A stretch of 36,509 bases of DNA from an uncultured Synechococcales cyanobacterium (GCA_903897715.1 CAIUCS010000201.1:1-36509); one strand, 5' to 3'. Positions 28,751 to 36,509 are shown, counted from the first letter of the stretch. Translations and numbers: made by a program. Notes: generated by a model not told the origin, from the sequence alone.

Positions 28751-29314
28751 TTATCGGGGATCAGATAAGCTTAAATCCAGCGGGTTTAACTGATTATTCA
28801 TCCCCCGATACTCCCCTTCGGAAATGGGCTGATCCCAGGGTTCCATGCGGTCTAAAAAGAATAAACCCTGTAAATGGTCGCATTCATGCTGAATGATACG
28901 AGCCACAAAGCCATTAAAGACCCTTTGTTCTTGGCTTCCCCTGGGGGTAAGATACTCTACAGAAATAGATTCATAACGGGGAACTAAACCCCGTTGCCCG
29001 GGAACACTCAAACAACCTTCCCATCCCTTTTCCACTTGTTGAGAATGGTGAACAATCCATGGATTTATCATCACCACCGGATCCATGGCAGGGGCATGGG
29101 GGTAACGGGGATTGGGATGAGAGGCAACAATAATTAATTGTAAAGATTGACCAACTTGGGGAGCAGCAATACCAACACCGTTGGAGGATGTTAAGGTTAT
29201 GAGTAGTTGGGCAACCAATTCCTGAAAAGCAAGTTCTTGGATTTCAGATACTGTAACGGTTTGTGCTGTTTGCCGCAGTAGGGGATGACCAAGGTAAGTC
29301 AGGGGTAAGGTCAT
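28751..29314 (-). CDS. def: Peptide deformylase
   Basis: A 187-residue metal hydrolase that removes the formyl group from the N-terminal methionine of new proteins. All three motifs are present: GVGIAAPQVG (residues 46-55), EGCLSVPG with metal ligand C101, and QHECDHLQG with H143 and H147 and catalytic E144. Fe2+ is the usual metal. The ATG at 29314 is clear. It lies 57 bases downstream of the DUF3177 gene on the same strand and is probably cotranscribed with it. Confidence 0.97.
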   Translation of the reverse strand: MTLPLTYLGHPLLRQTAQTVTVSEIQELAFQELVAQLLITLTSSNGVGIAAPQVGQSLQLIIVASHPNPRYPHAPAMDPVVMINPWIVHHSQQVEKGWEGCLSVPGQRGLVPRYESISVEYLTPRGSQEQRVFNGFVARIIQHECDHLQGLFFLDRMEPWDQPISEGEYRGMNNQLNPLDLSLSDPR

Positions 29315-29371
29315 AATTAAAGAACGGTTGGGTTTTCGTCATGTCAATGAAAATCAATGGGTTCCAACTCC

Positions 29372-29971
29372 TTAATGACCACTGGCAGAGCGACCCTGTT
29401 TCCCAAGACGTACCAGTACAAAATGACCTAAATATCCCATATAAATCGCCAAACCAACTATCCCCAGAAAACCTAGGAAACTGGGACGGGTGTTAGCATG
29501 GAAAAATTCACGAAATTGATAAGGAGCCTCTAACCAAAGAGAACATACAGAGTTCTTCAACAGTTCTGTTTGGGGAAGGATGCTACAGGGTAAGGACGAA
29601 ACTTGATTAACAAGCCCCAGCCCACAGTAAACGGTAATAGCCCACCTCCAAGCAGTAAATACGAACTTTAAGGGATTGCGATCGGGTAATTCATCTAATT
29701 CTTCATTCAAATCAACCCAGAACCACAATCCGATGGGGATGAGAATCCGAGCCAGAAATCCAGAAATAAACGCAATGGGAATTGCAGCAATCATTAAATA
29801 CACGGTAATTACCAATAAACTGGCTACCCGCCAATAAATTGTTAACAAGAGTTGAATGGAGTCGGATTTACAAATAAATGCCCAGACTAGTAGGATTAAG
29901 GGGAAAATAACTGTTAGCAATACCGCCAATCGATAATCTGTCCATACTAATCCGACTAACCAAGGCTGCAT
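29372..29971 (-). CDS. DUF3177 family membrane protein
   Basis: A 199-residue integral membrane protein conserved in cyanobacteria, function unknown. It opens PWLVGLVWTDYRLAVLLTV, as is usual for the family. About five hydrophobic helices are visible, near residues 15-33, 40-66, 70-86, 105-125 and 162-187, with a charged cytoplasmic stretch (DLNEELDELPDRNPLK) between the third and fourth. No enzyme motif is visible. The neighbours are def downstream and CP12 upstream. The family name is from memory of the N-terminal pattern; the membrane topology is seen directly. Confidence 0.8.
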   Translation of the reverse strand: MQPWLVGLVWTDYRLAVLLTVIFPLILLVWAFICKSDSIQLLLTIYWRVASLLVITVYLMIAAIPIAFISGFLARILIPIGLWFWVDLNEELDELPDRNPLKFVFTAWRWAITVYCGLGLVNQVSSLPCSILPQTELLKNSVCSLWLEAPYQFREFFHANTRPSFLGFLGIVGLAIYMGYLGHFVLVRLGKQGRSASGH

Positions 29972-30002
29972 AAAAAATCCTGGACTCTTAAATGTTTAAT
30001 TG

Positions 30003-30066
30003 AAAAACTTACTTCGCCAGCAAGGAGAGAGAGAAAATAGATCAGAAGACTCCTAAGCGAAGTAAG
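30003..30066 (-). terminator. Terminator-like inverted repeat after CP12
   Basis: CTTACTTCGC (30008-30017) and GCGAAGTAAG (30057-30066) form a perfect 10-bp stem; on the minus strand it is followed directly by TTTTTC. The loop is about 39 bases. It lies about 100 bases past the CP12 stop and about 30 bases before the DUF3177 start, so it may separate the two transcripts. Confidence 0.6.
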
Positions 30067-30164
30067 CTTGGGACTGTTTTCCGGCGGGGTTGGTATTAAT
30101 TCTTTACCCTAACCTTACTGAATAAGGTTCGTCGAAAAAACAACACTGAATCTAAAACCAAGTA

Positions 30165-30389
30165 TTAATCATCATACACTCGGCATTCCGCCGCATCTGG
30201 ATTTTCAGAGCAATACTGCTCTAAAGAATTTTTCACCACGGACTCCCGTTGGTGTGATGCTTCAGCCTGTAACTCTTCAACCGCATCCCAAGCAGCGGCA
30301 CATTCACCAGATTCAACTCCATTAATGTCACAAACCTGACGAGCATTAGCGAGTTCTTGTTGAATTGTTTGATGGATATTATTTGTCAT
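30165..30389 (-). CDS. cp12: Calvin cycle protein CP12
   Basis: A 74-residue intrinsically disordered redox switch. In the dark, oxidised CP12 binds GAPDH and phosphoribulokinase into an inactive complex; thioredoxin reverses this in the light. Both cysteine pairs are present: C20/C30 (VCDINGVESGECAAAWD) and C60/C69 (YCSENPDAAECRVYDD). The core AWDAVEELQAEASHQ is the family signature. The start is the ATG at 30389, although the frame is open to 30461. A 12-bp palindrome, AACCATATGGTT, lies 40 bases upstream of the start (30429-30440). The gene is transcribed away from the receiver-kinase gene. Confidence 0.95.
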   Translation of the reverse strand: MTNNIHQTIQQELANARQVCDINGVESGECAAAWDAVEELQAEASHQRESVVKNSLEQYCSENPDAAECRVYDD

Positions 30390-30428
30390 ATTGATCCCTA
30401 AGTTCACTAGGAAGGATAATGGCTTGAA

Positions 30429-30440
30429 AACCATATGGTT
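30429..30440. promoter_or_regulatory. 12-bp palindrome upstream of CP12
   Basis: AACCATATGGTT is a perfect palindrome 40 bases upstream of the CP12 start codon, in the region shared with the divergent receiver-kinase gene. It could be an operator, or in RNA a weak hairpin in the leader. The palindrome is seen; the role is a guess. Confidence 0.3.
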
Positions 30441-30580
30441 AAAATACATGACTTCAACCATTGTTTTTAAATTCTAAACTGTATCTTAATAGATTGGGTT
30501 TAATATTGAGATAGGGCAAATTGATTTGTAAATTATGAATCATTCCAGTTAACCATTGTCTCGCCATTCCCTCCAGTCCA

Positions 30581-31726
30581 ATGATGCCGTTTTCCATTCT
30601 GGTGGTAGATGATGAACCTGATAACTTCGATGTCATCGAGGCTTTTTTGACGGGTGAACCCTACTGCCTTAGCTACGCATCCAGTGGTTCAACCGCGATC
30701 GCTACTTTAGAGACCTTTGAACCAGATGTGATTTTACTGGACATCATGATGCCAGAGTTAGATGGGTTAATGGTTTGTCAACACCTTAAAGCCGACAACC
30801 GATGGAAAAATATACCAATCATTATGGTAACTGCCCTCCGCACTAAGGAGGACTTAGCCCATTGCCTCCAAGTGGGTGCTGATGACTTTATCAGTAAACC
30901 AGTCAACCGCATAGAGTTAAAGGCAAGGATACAGTCAATGGTTCGGATAAAACAACAATACGATAATATTAGCAATCACTATCGGATTCAGGAAAAAACA
31001 ATCAACCTTTTGAATAATACCTTGAATGAATTGCGGGGAAATTTAACCAGTCGTTTCTCCCATGAGATAAACACCCCCCTGAACGGAATTCTTGGCAGCC
31101 TCAGTTTGTTGAAATCCACCTATACTGACAGCACTCCCTATGAGTCCTATGAATTATTAGAGATGGCTTATCAATCTGCCTGTCGATTAGAGCAACTCAC
31201 CCAAAAATTTTTAGTGTATTTGCAAATAGAAGTTAGCCGCAGCTACGAAAATACCATTACTGATCCAGGGTGTTCAAACTTACCAGTATTCATCACTCAA
31301 TTATGTGAATCCCAAGCTAAGCAGTGGCAACGCTTGACGGATCTGTACTTATCCATCCAATGTGAAAAAGGATTTATTTCCCACCATCATCTTCACTGGT
31401 TAATCACGGAATTGATGGAAAATGCATTTAAGTTTTCCTTTCCCTCCACCCCTGTGAATGTAAATGCCAGCGTTTGCAATGATCAATTTATTTTTTCAGT
31501 TCACAACTTGGGGCTAGGCATGACCCCTGAACAAATTTCCATGGTAGGAGCATTCATGCAATTTGAACGTGCATACCATCCTCAACAGGGAATGGGTATG
31601 GGACTCAAGATTGTCCAAAGTATCGTAGCCCTCTATGGAGGTAACCTGAAGATTACGAGTCAATACAGACAAAATATCACTGTCGAAGTCCATATCCCGT
31701 TGAGTAAAACCGTAATTCACTCATAG
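30581..31726 (+). CDS. Receiver-histidine kinase (response regulator fused to sensor-less kinase)
   Basis: A 381-residue cytoplasmic two-component protein. An N-terminal receiver domain carries D10/D11, the phosphorylation site D54 (LLDIMMPELDG), T84 and K106. A coiled linker follows, then a HisKA domain with H161 in FSHEINTPLNGILG. The HATPase domain has N281 (ELMENAFKFS), a G1 box altered to HNLGLGM (Asn in place of the usual Asp, residue 309) and G2 GMGMGL (337-342). It lacks membrane and sensor domains, so input probably comes by phosphotransfer to the receiver. It is divergent from CP12 and convergent with apcC. The start may be Met1 (30581) or Met2 (30584). The target is unknown. Confidence 0.9.
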   Translation: MMPFSILVVDDEPDNFDVIEAFLTGEPYCLSYASSGSTAIATLETFEPDVILLDIMMPELDGLMVCQHLKADNRWKNIPIIMVTALRTKEDLAHCLQVGADDFISKPVNRIELKARIQSMVRIKQQYDNISNHYRIQEKTINLLNNTLNELRGNLTSRFSHEINTPLNGILGSLSLLKSTYTDSTPYESYELLEMAYQSACRLEQLTQKFLVYLQIEVSRSYENTITDPGCSNLPVFITQLCESQAKQWQRLTDLYLSIQCEKGFISHHHLHWLITELMENAFKFSFPSTPVNVNASVCNDQFIFSVHNLGLGMTPEQISMVGAFMQFERAYHPQQGMGMGLKIVQSIVALYGGNLKITSQYRQNITVEVHIPLSKTVIHS

Positions 31727-31736
31727 AACTCTACAT

Positions 31737-31819
31737 CTCCCACGCGCGTTAGCGGTGGGAGTCGGGTATGGGGTTCCTAATGGGGAATAGGTTTCATGAT
31801 GGTTAATTTACTGGAACCC
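31737..31819. terminator. Inverted repeats between the kinase gene and apcC
   Basis: Two separate stems lie in this convergent gap: CTCCCAC (31737-31743) with GTGGGAG (31755-31761), just past the kinase stop, and GGGTTCC (31771-31777) with GGAACCC (31813-31819), just past the apcC stop on the minus strand. Neither has a strong T-run, so they are probable but weak terminators or 3' stabilisers for the two converging transcripts. Confidence 0.5.
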
Positions 31820-32022
31820 TACAGTAATCCTGTATTGCGTCCGGGCTTACCAGTGGCAAGCTCAACTTTAACAATCTTTCCTCCCATCTTCATAATCCGT
31901 TGCTGTTCATTAAACCAGTTATCATAGGGAACCAATTTAGTGAAGAAGGTATTTTGTAATTCCCGTTGGGTACGGATGCGGGACTTACTGGGTACACAGG
32001 CAGTCACTTTAAATAATCTCAT
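31819..32022 (-). CDS. apcC: Allophycocyanin core linker polypeptide (LC7.8)
   Basis: A 67-residue small linker that caps and stabilises the trimers of the phycobilisome core cylinders. MRLFKVTACVPSKSRIRTQRELQNTFFTKLVPYDNWFNEQQRIMKMGGKIVKVELATGK is essentially a single CpcD/ApcC domain, the correct length for the family. It is the last gene of the apcA-apcB-apcC order, separated from apcB by 307 bases with a long inverted repeat, so it is expected at lower levels than apcA and apcB. Confidence 0.97.
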   Translation of the reverse strand: MRLFKVTACVPSKSRIRTQRELQNTFFTKLVPYDNWFNEQQRIMKMGGKIVKVELATGKPGRNTGLL

Positions 32023-32329
32023 TGATATTTCTCTCTCAACAACAAAGGAAAAATTAATTTCTAAAAGAATAGGAACTTATTCAGGTAAAGACAAGACTAA
32101 AGCATGGAAACAATAACTGCTAACTTTCGTTTAATTGATTATTCAACTCAGGAGATTAAAGTCTGAAAACCAAAAGCCCGTTGGGGGCTACCATAACCAG
32201 CCTGAACAAATAACTAGCTACGGGTAGACCACCAATAAAACCCTTGGCTTTCAGACTTTAACCAATGATTCAGCGATAAAACAAGAGGGAATTAGCCTGA
32301 TTAGTAGACGAAAGACTCTATAGGTCTGA
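32023..32329 (-). promoter_or_regulatory. apcB-apcC spacer with long inverted repeat
   Basis: A 307-base gap with no gene. A perfect 13-bp inverted repeat, TTAAAGTCTGAAA (32156-32168) and TTTCAGACTTTAA (32249-32261), extends inwards with CCAA pairing after one mismatch. Inside is a small hairpin near AGCCCGTTGGGGGCT. In studied cyanobacteria (Calothrix PCC 7601) apcAB and apcABC transcripts both occur, with the shorter one ending between apcB and apcC. This stem is well placed to make that partial stop or to protect the apcAB 3' end. Confidence 0.65.
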
Positions 32330-32815
32330 CTAGCTCAAGCCAGATGAGATGTAGTCAAAATACACGCCCATTTCTTTACCAGCATCAGAGCCAACTAAGC
32401 TAGCGGTTACTTCTTTCATTGCCTGAATGGCTTGAATGGTAGATGAAATAGGAACCCCTAAGGAATTATAGGTTTCCTTAAGACCATTCAACACCCGCTC
32501 ATCAAGGATGGAAGGATCCCCAGCTAACATAGCATAAGTGGCATAGCGCAGGTAGTAGTCTAAGTCACGGATACATGCAGCATACCGACGAGTCGTATAC
32601 ATGTTGCCGCCGGGACGGGTGACATCTGAATACAACAGTGACTTCGCCACAGCTTCTTTAACAATAGCGGCAGCATTAGCACTGATGGTAGTAGCGGCAC
32701 GCACCCGAAGTTCGCCTGTGCCAAAATAAGCTTTTAACTTGTCAAGAGCGGAACCGTCCAAGTACTTACCTTGAACGTCAGAAGCATTAATTACAGCAGT
32801 AATAGCGTCTTGCAT
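32330..32815 (-). CDS. apcB: Allophycocyanin beta subunit
   Basis: A 161-residue phycobiliprotein. C81, in [22 protein letters not shown], carries phycocyanobilin; N71, in GGNMY, is the asparagine methylated in beta subunits. The sequence [20 protein letters not shown] matches the family from the first residue. It pairs with the alpha subunit to form allophycocyanin trimers in the phycobilisome core, which pass energy to the photosystems. It lies 125 bases downstream of apcA and is surely cotranscribed. A putative Shine-Dalgarno site is AAGGATAG, about 6 bases before the ATG. Confidence 0.99.
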   Translation of the reverse strand: MQDAITAVINASDVQGKYLDGSALDKLKAYFGTGELRVRAATTISANAAAIVKEAVAKSLLYSDVTRPGGNMYTTRRYAACIRDLDYYLRYATYAMLAGDPSILDERVLNGLKETYNSLGVPISSTIQAIQAMKEVTASLVGSDAGKEMGVYFDYISSGLS

Positions 32816-32940
32816 CGTAGTCTATCCTTACGTTTTTTTAGTCTCAGAGATGGTAATTGCTTGTATCAGAAGTTTTAAACCGGAAACGGGTTGACCCTAG
32901 AATAAAGTTCAAAAGATGCAACCAGTACAATGGACTTTGC

Positions 32941-33426
32941 TTACTGCATAGCACCGATTACATAGTCAAAATAGGAAGAGGCTTCTGCTGCGTCATCACC
33001 GGAAAGGAGAGAAGACGCAACATTCTTCATTGCCCGAATCCCTTCAGCGACGGCTTCTACAGGAGTACCAAGGGATTTGTACATTTCCCGAACACCCACA
33101 ATTCCAATTTCTTCAATGGGGGTTACATCACCTGAAACCACACCATAGGTAACCAATCGTAAGTAGTAGTCTAAGTCACGCAAGCATGTAGCGGTCATTT
33201 CTTCCCCATAGGCGTTACCACCGGGAGAAACCACATCAGGGCGCTTCTGAAATAATTGATCACCAGCTTGTTTGACAATCCGTTCTCGTGAGTCGGTGAG
33301 AGTTTGGGCAATTCTTAAACGACGTTCACCGCTGGTGACAAAACCCTTAATCCGATCCAGTTCGCCAGGGCTGAGGTAACGGGCTTCTGCATCAGCATTC
33401 ACGATTGACTTCGTGACGATACTCAT
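32941..33426 (-). CDS. apcA: Allophycocyanin alpha subunit
   Basis: A 161-residue phycobiliprotein. C81, in [23 protein letters not shown], binds phycocyanobilin. [26 protein letters not shown] is the usual start. Together with apcB it forms the core trimers of the phycobilisome. The ribosome binding site is GGAGG, nine bases before the ATG. It is the first gene of apcA-apcB-apcC; apcE is not adjacent within this window. The leader upstream contains a GAAA-tetraloop hairpin. Confidence 0.99.
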   Translation of the reverse strand: MSIVTKSIVNADAEARYLSPGELDRIKGFVTSGERRLRIAQTLTDSRERIVKQAGDQLFQKRPDVVSPGGNAYGEEMTATCLRDLDYYLRLVTYGVVSGDVTPIEEIGIVGVREMYKSLGTPVEAVAEGIRAMKNVASSLLSGDDAAEASSYFDYVIGAMQ

Positions 33427-33747
33427 TGATGAATTCCTCCGATAAAAAAAGTAGCCAAATATGTGTACGGTTGTTCTTTCGAACTAATTTGTTTGGGAAT
33501 TACTTTCCCGAGGTACAGATTCTGAGTGAATGTGGGTTTTCATCGTACCAGATATGAAAAAACCCATCCTAGGAAGGTATGTTTCAAAAAAATGGAACTC
33601 CGCTATTCACTCATTCAAAGACCCTAGGAACTATTCTCAGGCATGGGATTGATCCTTAAAGGAATAGCGTAATAGTTTGTAATATTCCATCCATTCTCTG
33701 GAATGGAGAGAGTCAATGATTGTTCATCGTTCAACCTGATTGAGAGG
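33427..33747 (-). promoter_or_regulatory. Promoter and leader region of apcA; 3' end of nusB
   Basis: A 321-base gap. On the minus strand the apcA leader contains GTTC-GAAA-GAAC (33473-33484), a stem with a GNRA-type tetraloop, and a second small stem GGGAA/TTCCC near 33496-33510. Further upstream the 8-base word CCTAGGAA occurs twice (33568-33575 and 33623-33630), 55 bases apart. Nearer nusB, GGAATA/TATTCC (33660-33687) and a perfect hairpin of CCATTC with GAATGG just beyond it could end the nusB message. I could not fix a -10/-35 pair. Confidence 0.5.
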
Positions 33748-34392
33748 CTAGGATTCAACGGACATAGCTTCCAACAATACTGATTTCCGACGATTACTAA
33801 TTTGTCGTAAAATCCCATTGATCAGCCGAGATCCATCCTCATCACTATACCGCCTAGCCAATAGCACGGCTTCACTAATGGCTACTTGCTCAGGGATGTC
33901 TAAATAGGTGAGTTCAGTCACTGCAATTCTTAATACATCTTGATCAGACCTAGGAAGACGACTTAAGGTCCAAGCAACCATGACTTTATTGAGGGACTGA
34001 TCCACAGCTTCTCGATGTTCAATGTAGGTTTGCATGATTTGGATGGCATAGTCACGTACCTGGGTTTGATTGGCAAGTTGGATTATTTCTGGTAGTTCTA
34101 AGGAAGTACCTAAACGATTGATGGCTGTCTGAGTGAGTTGAATTGCTTCCTTAACCATCACTCTGGCTTCATGAATGTCGGATGCGCCAACTTCACTTTT
34201 CAACAATCGTTCACTCCCCCGATTTAACTCATCTGATGCAATTTCAATGGCATCTTGAATTTCTGAAGTTAAAGTGCGAACTGCCATTACAACGATATTC
34301 TGGAGTTGATGTTGTTCCAACTTTTCCGGTTTATTGGGCAATTGGCTTAAACTAAGAAATGCTAATTCTCTGGCAATGCGTCGGGGTTGCAT
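33748..34392 (-). CDS. nusB: Transcription antitermination factor NusB
   Basis: A 214-residue all-helical RNA-binding protein that joins NusE (S10) at boxA to prevent early termination in rRNA operons. The start MQPRRIARELAFLSLSQL is the usual RxxARE(L)AxxxLxQ motif. The C-terminal half has LSRLPRSDQDVLRIAVTELTYLDIPEQVAISEAVLLARRYSDEDGSRLINGILRQI. It is longer than the roughly 140-residue E. coli protein because of a helical insertion in the middle, which is normal for cyanobacteria. It stands upstream of apcA on the same strand. Confidence 0.96.
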   Translation of the reverse strand: MQPRRIARELAFLSLSQLPNKPEKLEQHQLQNIVVMAVRTLTSEIQDAIEIASDELNRGSERLLKSEVGASDIHEARVMVKEAIQLTQTAINRLGTSLELPEIIQLANQTQVRDYAIQIMQTYIEHREAVDQSLNKVMVAWTLSRLPRSDQDVLRIAVTELTYLDIPEQVAISEAVLLARRYSDEDGSRLINGILRQISNRRKSVLLEAMSVES

Positions 34393-34746
34393 GGTACTTC
34401 TATGGACAAGGGCTACGTTTTTTAATTCTCTACAGCTTTAGCTTACCGTAGTTCCCTGGGGAAACAATAACAAGGAGGGAATTGTCCTCATAAATTTAGC
34501 ATCCCATCCAATCCTCTACAAATTCGATTCGAGAGTATCCCAATTTTGCACGTTTGTCCTCATCCCCTAACCCCTTCTCCCTTTTTGGGAGGAAGGGAAC
34601 CGGGTTCAAAATCCCTCTCATGTTCTGGGATAGGGAATTAGGGTGAGGACTGCAAAATAGGGATTCATCTTTCCATTCTGGTACTGTAAATAGTTATTTT
34701 ACTGTTCATGTTCCTTTTGACTTCATTCATACCATCATAACAACCC
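34393..34746. other. Intergenic region between nusB and the polyphosphate gene
   Basis: About 350 bases between divergent genes, so both promoters must lie here. Most of the middle is a palindromic repeat element (see the separate entry at 34537-34664). The last 80 bases before the phosphotransferase ATG are AT-rich. I see no gene on either strand. Confidence 0.5.
34537..34664. repeat. Palindromic repeat element (MITE-like), copy 2
   Basis: The outer arms ATCCCAATTTTGCA (34537-34550) and TGCAAAATAGGGAT (34651-34664) pair at 13 of 14 positions. Inside, TCCTCATCCCCTAACCCC on the left matches the complement of AGGGTGAGGAC on the right, and CTTCTCCC-ttttt-GGGAGGAAG forms a local hairpin. The core resembles that of the element at 1077-1244, but the outer arms differ. 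It lies between the divergent nusB and phosphotransferase genes and has no ORF. Confidence 0.7.
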
Positions 34747-36252
34747 ATGCTGGATACCTTGAACCTTAAATTGTCCTTAGATAAACCCACCTATCGCTTA
34801 CGGGTTGAACAACTAATGGAACAGTTGCGTTTTCTTCAGGAAAACTGTTGGCACAAAAAACTACCCTTTGTCGTCGTTTTAGAAGGCTGGGCAGCTTCAG
34901 GGAAGGGAGCAATTGTGAAAAAAATGATTCGTTACATGGATCCCAGGGGGTTTGTTGTATATCCTATTTTATCTCCTTCACCGGAAGAACAGCGTTATCC
35001 ATTTTTATGGCGTTTTCATAAAACAATGCCCGCCAAGGGGAATATTAGTGTTTACTACCATAGCTGGTACACCCACCTTTTAGAAGATCGCTTATTCCAG
35101 CGGATACCAGAAACTAAAATCCCGGAAATCACCCAACACATTAATGCGTTTGAGCGTCAATCAGTGGAGGATGGAACTGCGATCGCTAAATTCTGGATTC
35201 ATATTAGTCAAAAAGAATTAAAGACCCGTCTCAAGGACTATGCCGATGATCCACTGCAATCTTGGCGGATACGCCCCGAAGATTGGCATCAACACCACCA
35301 CTATTCCCACTACTGTACCTACGCTGAAGAAATGATCACCTTAACCAGCACTGGAACAGCGCCATGGATTTTAGTAGAAGGCACCTGTCAGCGATGGGCG
35401 CGGGTAAAGGTACTACAATCAGTGGCAGCAACCCTCACCGAAGTCCTCGATCGCGAGCATGTAAGACTACCCCCACCCATCCTTCCTCCCCCAAAAAAAC
35501 TAGAACCCTTTGAACCTGACCTACTGGTTCAGGCTGATCTCAGCCTCAACTTAACGGAGAAAGACTATAAACGACGACTCGCAAAGGAACAAATAGAATT
35601 ACGAAGATTACAACTGGACATTTTTCAAAATCAAATACCAGTACTGATTCTATTTGAGGGTTGGGATGCCTCTGGCAAGGGGGGAGCAATCAAACGTTTG
35701 ACCGATATTCTAGATCCCCGTAGTTATGTCGTTCATGCCTTTTCAGCGCCCTCAACCATGGAAAAAGACCATCATTACCTATGGCGCTTCTGGCAACGAT
35801 TACCCACCGCAGGAACAATTGGGATTTTTGATCGGAGTTGGTACGGTCGGGTGTTGGTGGAGCGCGTGGAAAACTTAGCCACCGACACTGAATGGCGTCG
35901 TGCCTATCGTGAAATTAATGAATTTGAATCACAACTCACCGGAGCCGGTTATATTTTAATCAAGTACTGGCTTCATATCAGTCCAGAGGAACAATTACAG
36001 CGATTCAAGGAAAGAGAATACGATACCCTGAAACAGCATAAATTAACCAACGAAGACTGGCGCAATCGAGAAAAATGGGATTTTTATTACACAGCTGCCA
36101 ATCAAATGATCCAACGCACCAGCACCCCCACTGCCCCATGGAATGTGATTCCTGCCAATGACAAGTATTACGCTCGAGTCAAAATCGTACAAACCGTGGT
36201 TGAGTCAATTCGCACTGGATTGAAACGCCCCTATGCACATGCGGAGCATTAA
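34747..36252 (+). CDS. pap: Polyphosphate:AMP phosphotransferase (two-domain PPK2, Pap)
   Basis: A 501-residue tandem of two PPK2 domains, roughly residues 10-235 and 265-495. The second domain has the active layout: Walker A GWDASGKG (305-312) and FDRSWYGR (361-368) with its catalytic Asp. In the first domain the same places read GWAASGKG (47-54) and YYHSWYTH (103-110), so two Asp residues are lost. This matches the known class II arrangement, in which only the C-terminal half is catalytic. The enzyme should phosphorylate AMP to ADP using polyphosphate, tying phosphate stores to adenylate balance. The ATG at 34747 follows an AT-rich region with no clear ribosome binding site. Confidence 0.93.
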   Translation: MLDTLNLKLSLDKPTYRLRVEQLMEQLRFLQENCWHKKLPFVVVLEGWAASGKGAIVKKMIRYMDPRGFVVYPILSPSPEEQRYPFLWRFHKTMPAKGNISVYYHSWYTHLLEDRLFQRIPETKIPEITQHINAFERQSVEDGTAIAKFWIHISQKELKTRLKDYADDPLQSWRIRPEDWHQHHHYSHYCTYAEEMITLTSTGTAPWILVEGTCQRWARVKVLQSVAATLTEVLDREHVRLPPPILPPPKKLEPFEPDLLVQADLSLNLTEKDYKRRLAKEQIELRRLQLDIFQNQIPVLILFEGWDASGKGGAIKRLTDILDPRSYVVHAFSAPSTMEKDHHYLWRFWQRLPTAGTIGIFDRSWYGRVLVERVENLATDTEWRRAYREINEFESQLTGAGYILIKYWLHISPEEQLQRFKEREYDTLKQHKLTNEDWRNREKWDFYYTAANQMIQRTSTPTAPWNVIPANDKYYARVKIVQTVVESIRTGLKRPYAHAEH

Positions 36253-36423
36253 TGCTAAAACACTAAATTTTGTAAAGGGTCGTGGATTGAGTAATGCAAT
36301 GATGATTAACTTTTATTAAGTAAAACCCGTTAATTTTCTATCAAATTGTGTCAATAATCCCTTGAAGGCTGAATCGGGGCTTATTTTTTGATACAACCCT
36401 CAATACAGGGGATGGCAAGCAAA

Positions 36424-36445
36424 CGTAAAAACCATGGTTTTTACG
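36424..36445. repeat. 22-bp perfect palindrome near the right edge
   Basis: CGTAAAAACCA (36424-36434) is followed directly by its exact complement (36435-36445), again centred on CCATGG. It lies about 170 bases past the phosphotransferase stop and about 65 bases before the window ends. The window ends in GAAGGAG, which looks like a ribosome binding site for a gene starting just outside. Confidence 0.6.
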
Positions 36446-36509
36446 AAACCACCCCGCCATCGACCTGGAAATTTTGGTCTGTCTAATTTCTTAGCGGCTT
36501 TAGAAGGAG

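Overview
The window is a stretch of cyanobacterial chromosome. Support comes from allophycocyanin genes (apcA, apcB, apcC), a photosystem II small subunit (psbY), CP12, the cyanobacterial ATP synthase gene order with a duplicated and diverged b subunit (b'), a solanesyl diphosphate synthase, and many copies of the HIP1 octamer GCGATCGC. Base composition and codon use look even throughout. I see no prophage, intact insertion sequence, CRISPR array or defence island. I do not assign a species.

Layout. 1-2.4 kb: yidD, a HAD phosphatase, a palindromic repeat element, an ArsP/YraQ-type permease and tRNA-Ser(UGA). 2.7-8.9 kb: solanesyl diphosphate synthase convergent with selO; then murI, cobQ and a histone-deacetylase-fold hydrolase on the plus strand. 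9.0-15.2 kb: the ATP synthase operon in the order subunit I, a, c, b', b, delta, alpha, gamma, closed by a strong terminator; beta and epsilon are elsewhere. 15.3-15.5 kb: psbY on the minus strand, too short for ordinary gene finding. 15.7-16.5 kb: a small cysteine-rich protein and a 650-base non-coding stretch with candidate RNA structure. 16.5-23.4 kb: rimO, a CrhR-like RNA helicase, a Nudix hydrolase, a beta-CASP metallo-beta-lactamase protein and nadA. 23.4-27.2 kb, minus strand: recQ and an AMIN/amidase_3 cell-wall amidase. 27.5-28.7 kb: a phosphoribosyltransferase and a glutamine amidotransferase as a pair. 28.7-30.4 kb, minus strand: peptide deformylase, a DUF3177 membrane protein and CP12. 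30.6-31.7 kb: a receiver-histidine kinase. 31.8-34.4 kb, minus strand: apcC, apcB, apcA and nusB. 34.7-36.3 kb: a two-domain polyphosphate:AMP phosphotransferase.

How the parts relate. Photosynthetic energy conversion dominates: allophycocyanin core, PsbY, plastoquinone tail synthesis, ATP synthase, and CP12, which switches off the Calvin cycle in the dark. The rest is housekeeping: wall recycling and synthesis, cobalamin, NAD, translation, RNA unwinding and polyphosphate/nucleotide balance.

I did not find a convincing new multi-gene system. What merits a second look is mostly non-coding: nested stems inside the ATP synthase and allophycocyanin operons where subunit stoichiometry must change, a 34-bp perfect palindrome next to psbY, two copies of a related palindromic repeat element, and structured gaps at 15.9-16.5 kb and 19.5-19.9 kb. 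Among proteins, the beta-CASP protein with a C-terminal cysteine cluster and the degenerate first domain of the phosphotransferase are the most notable.
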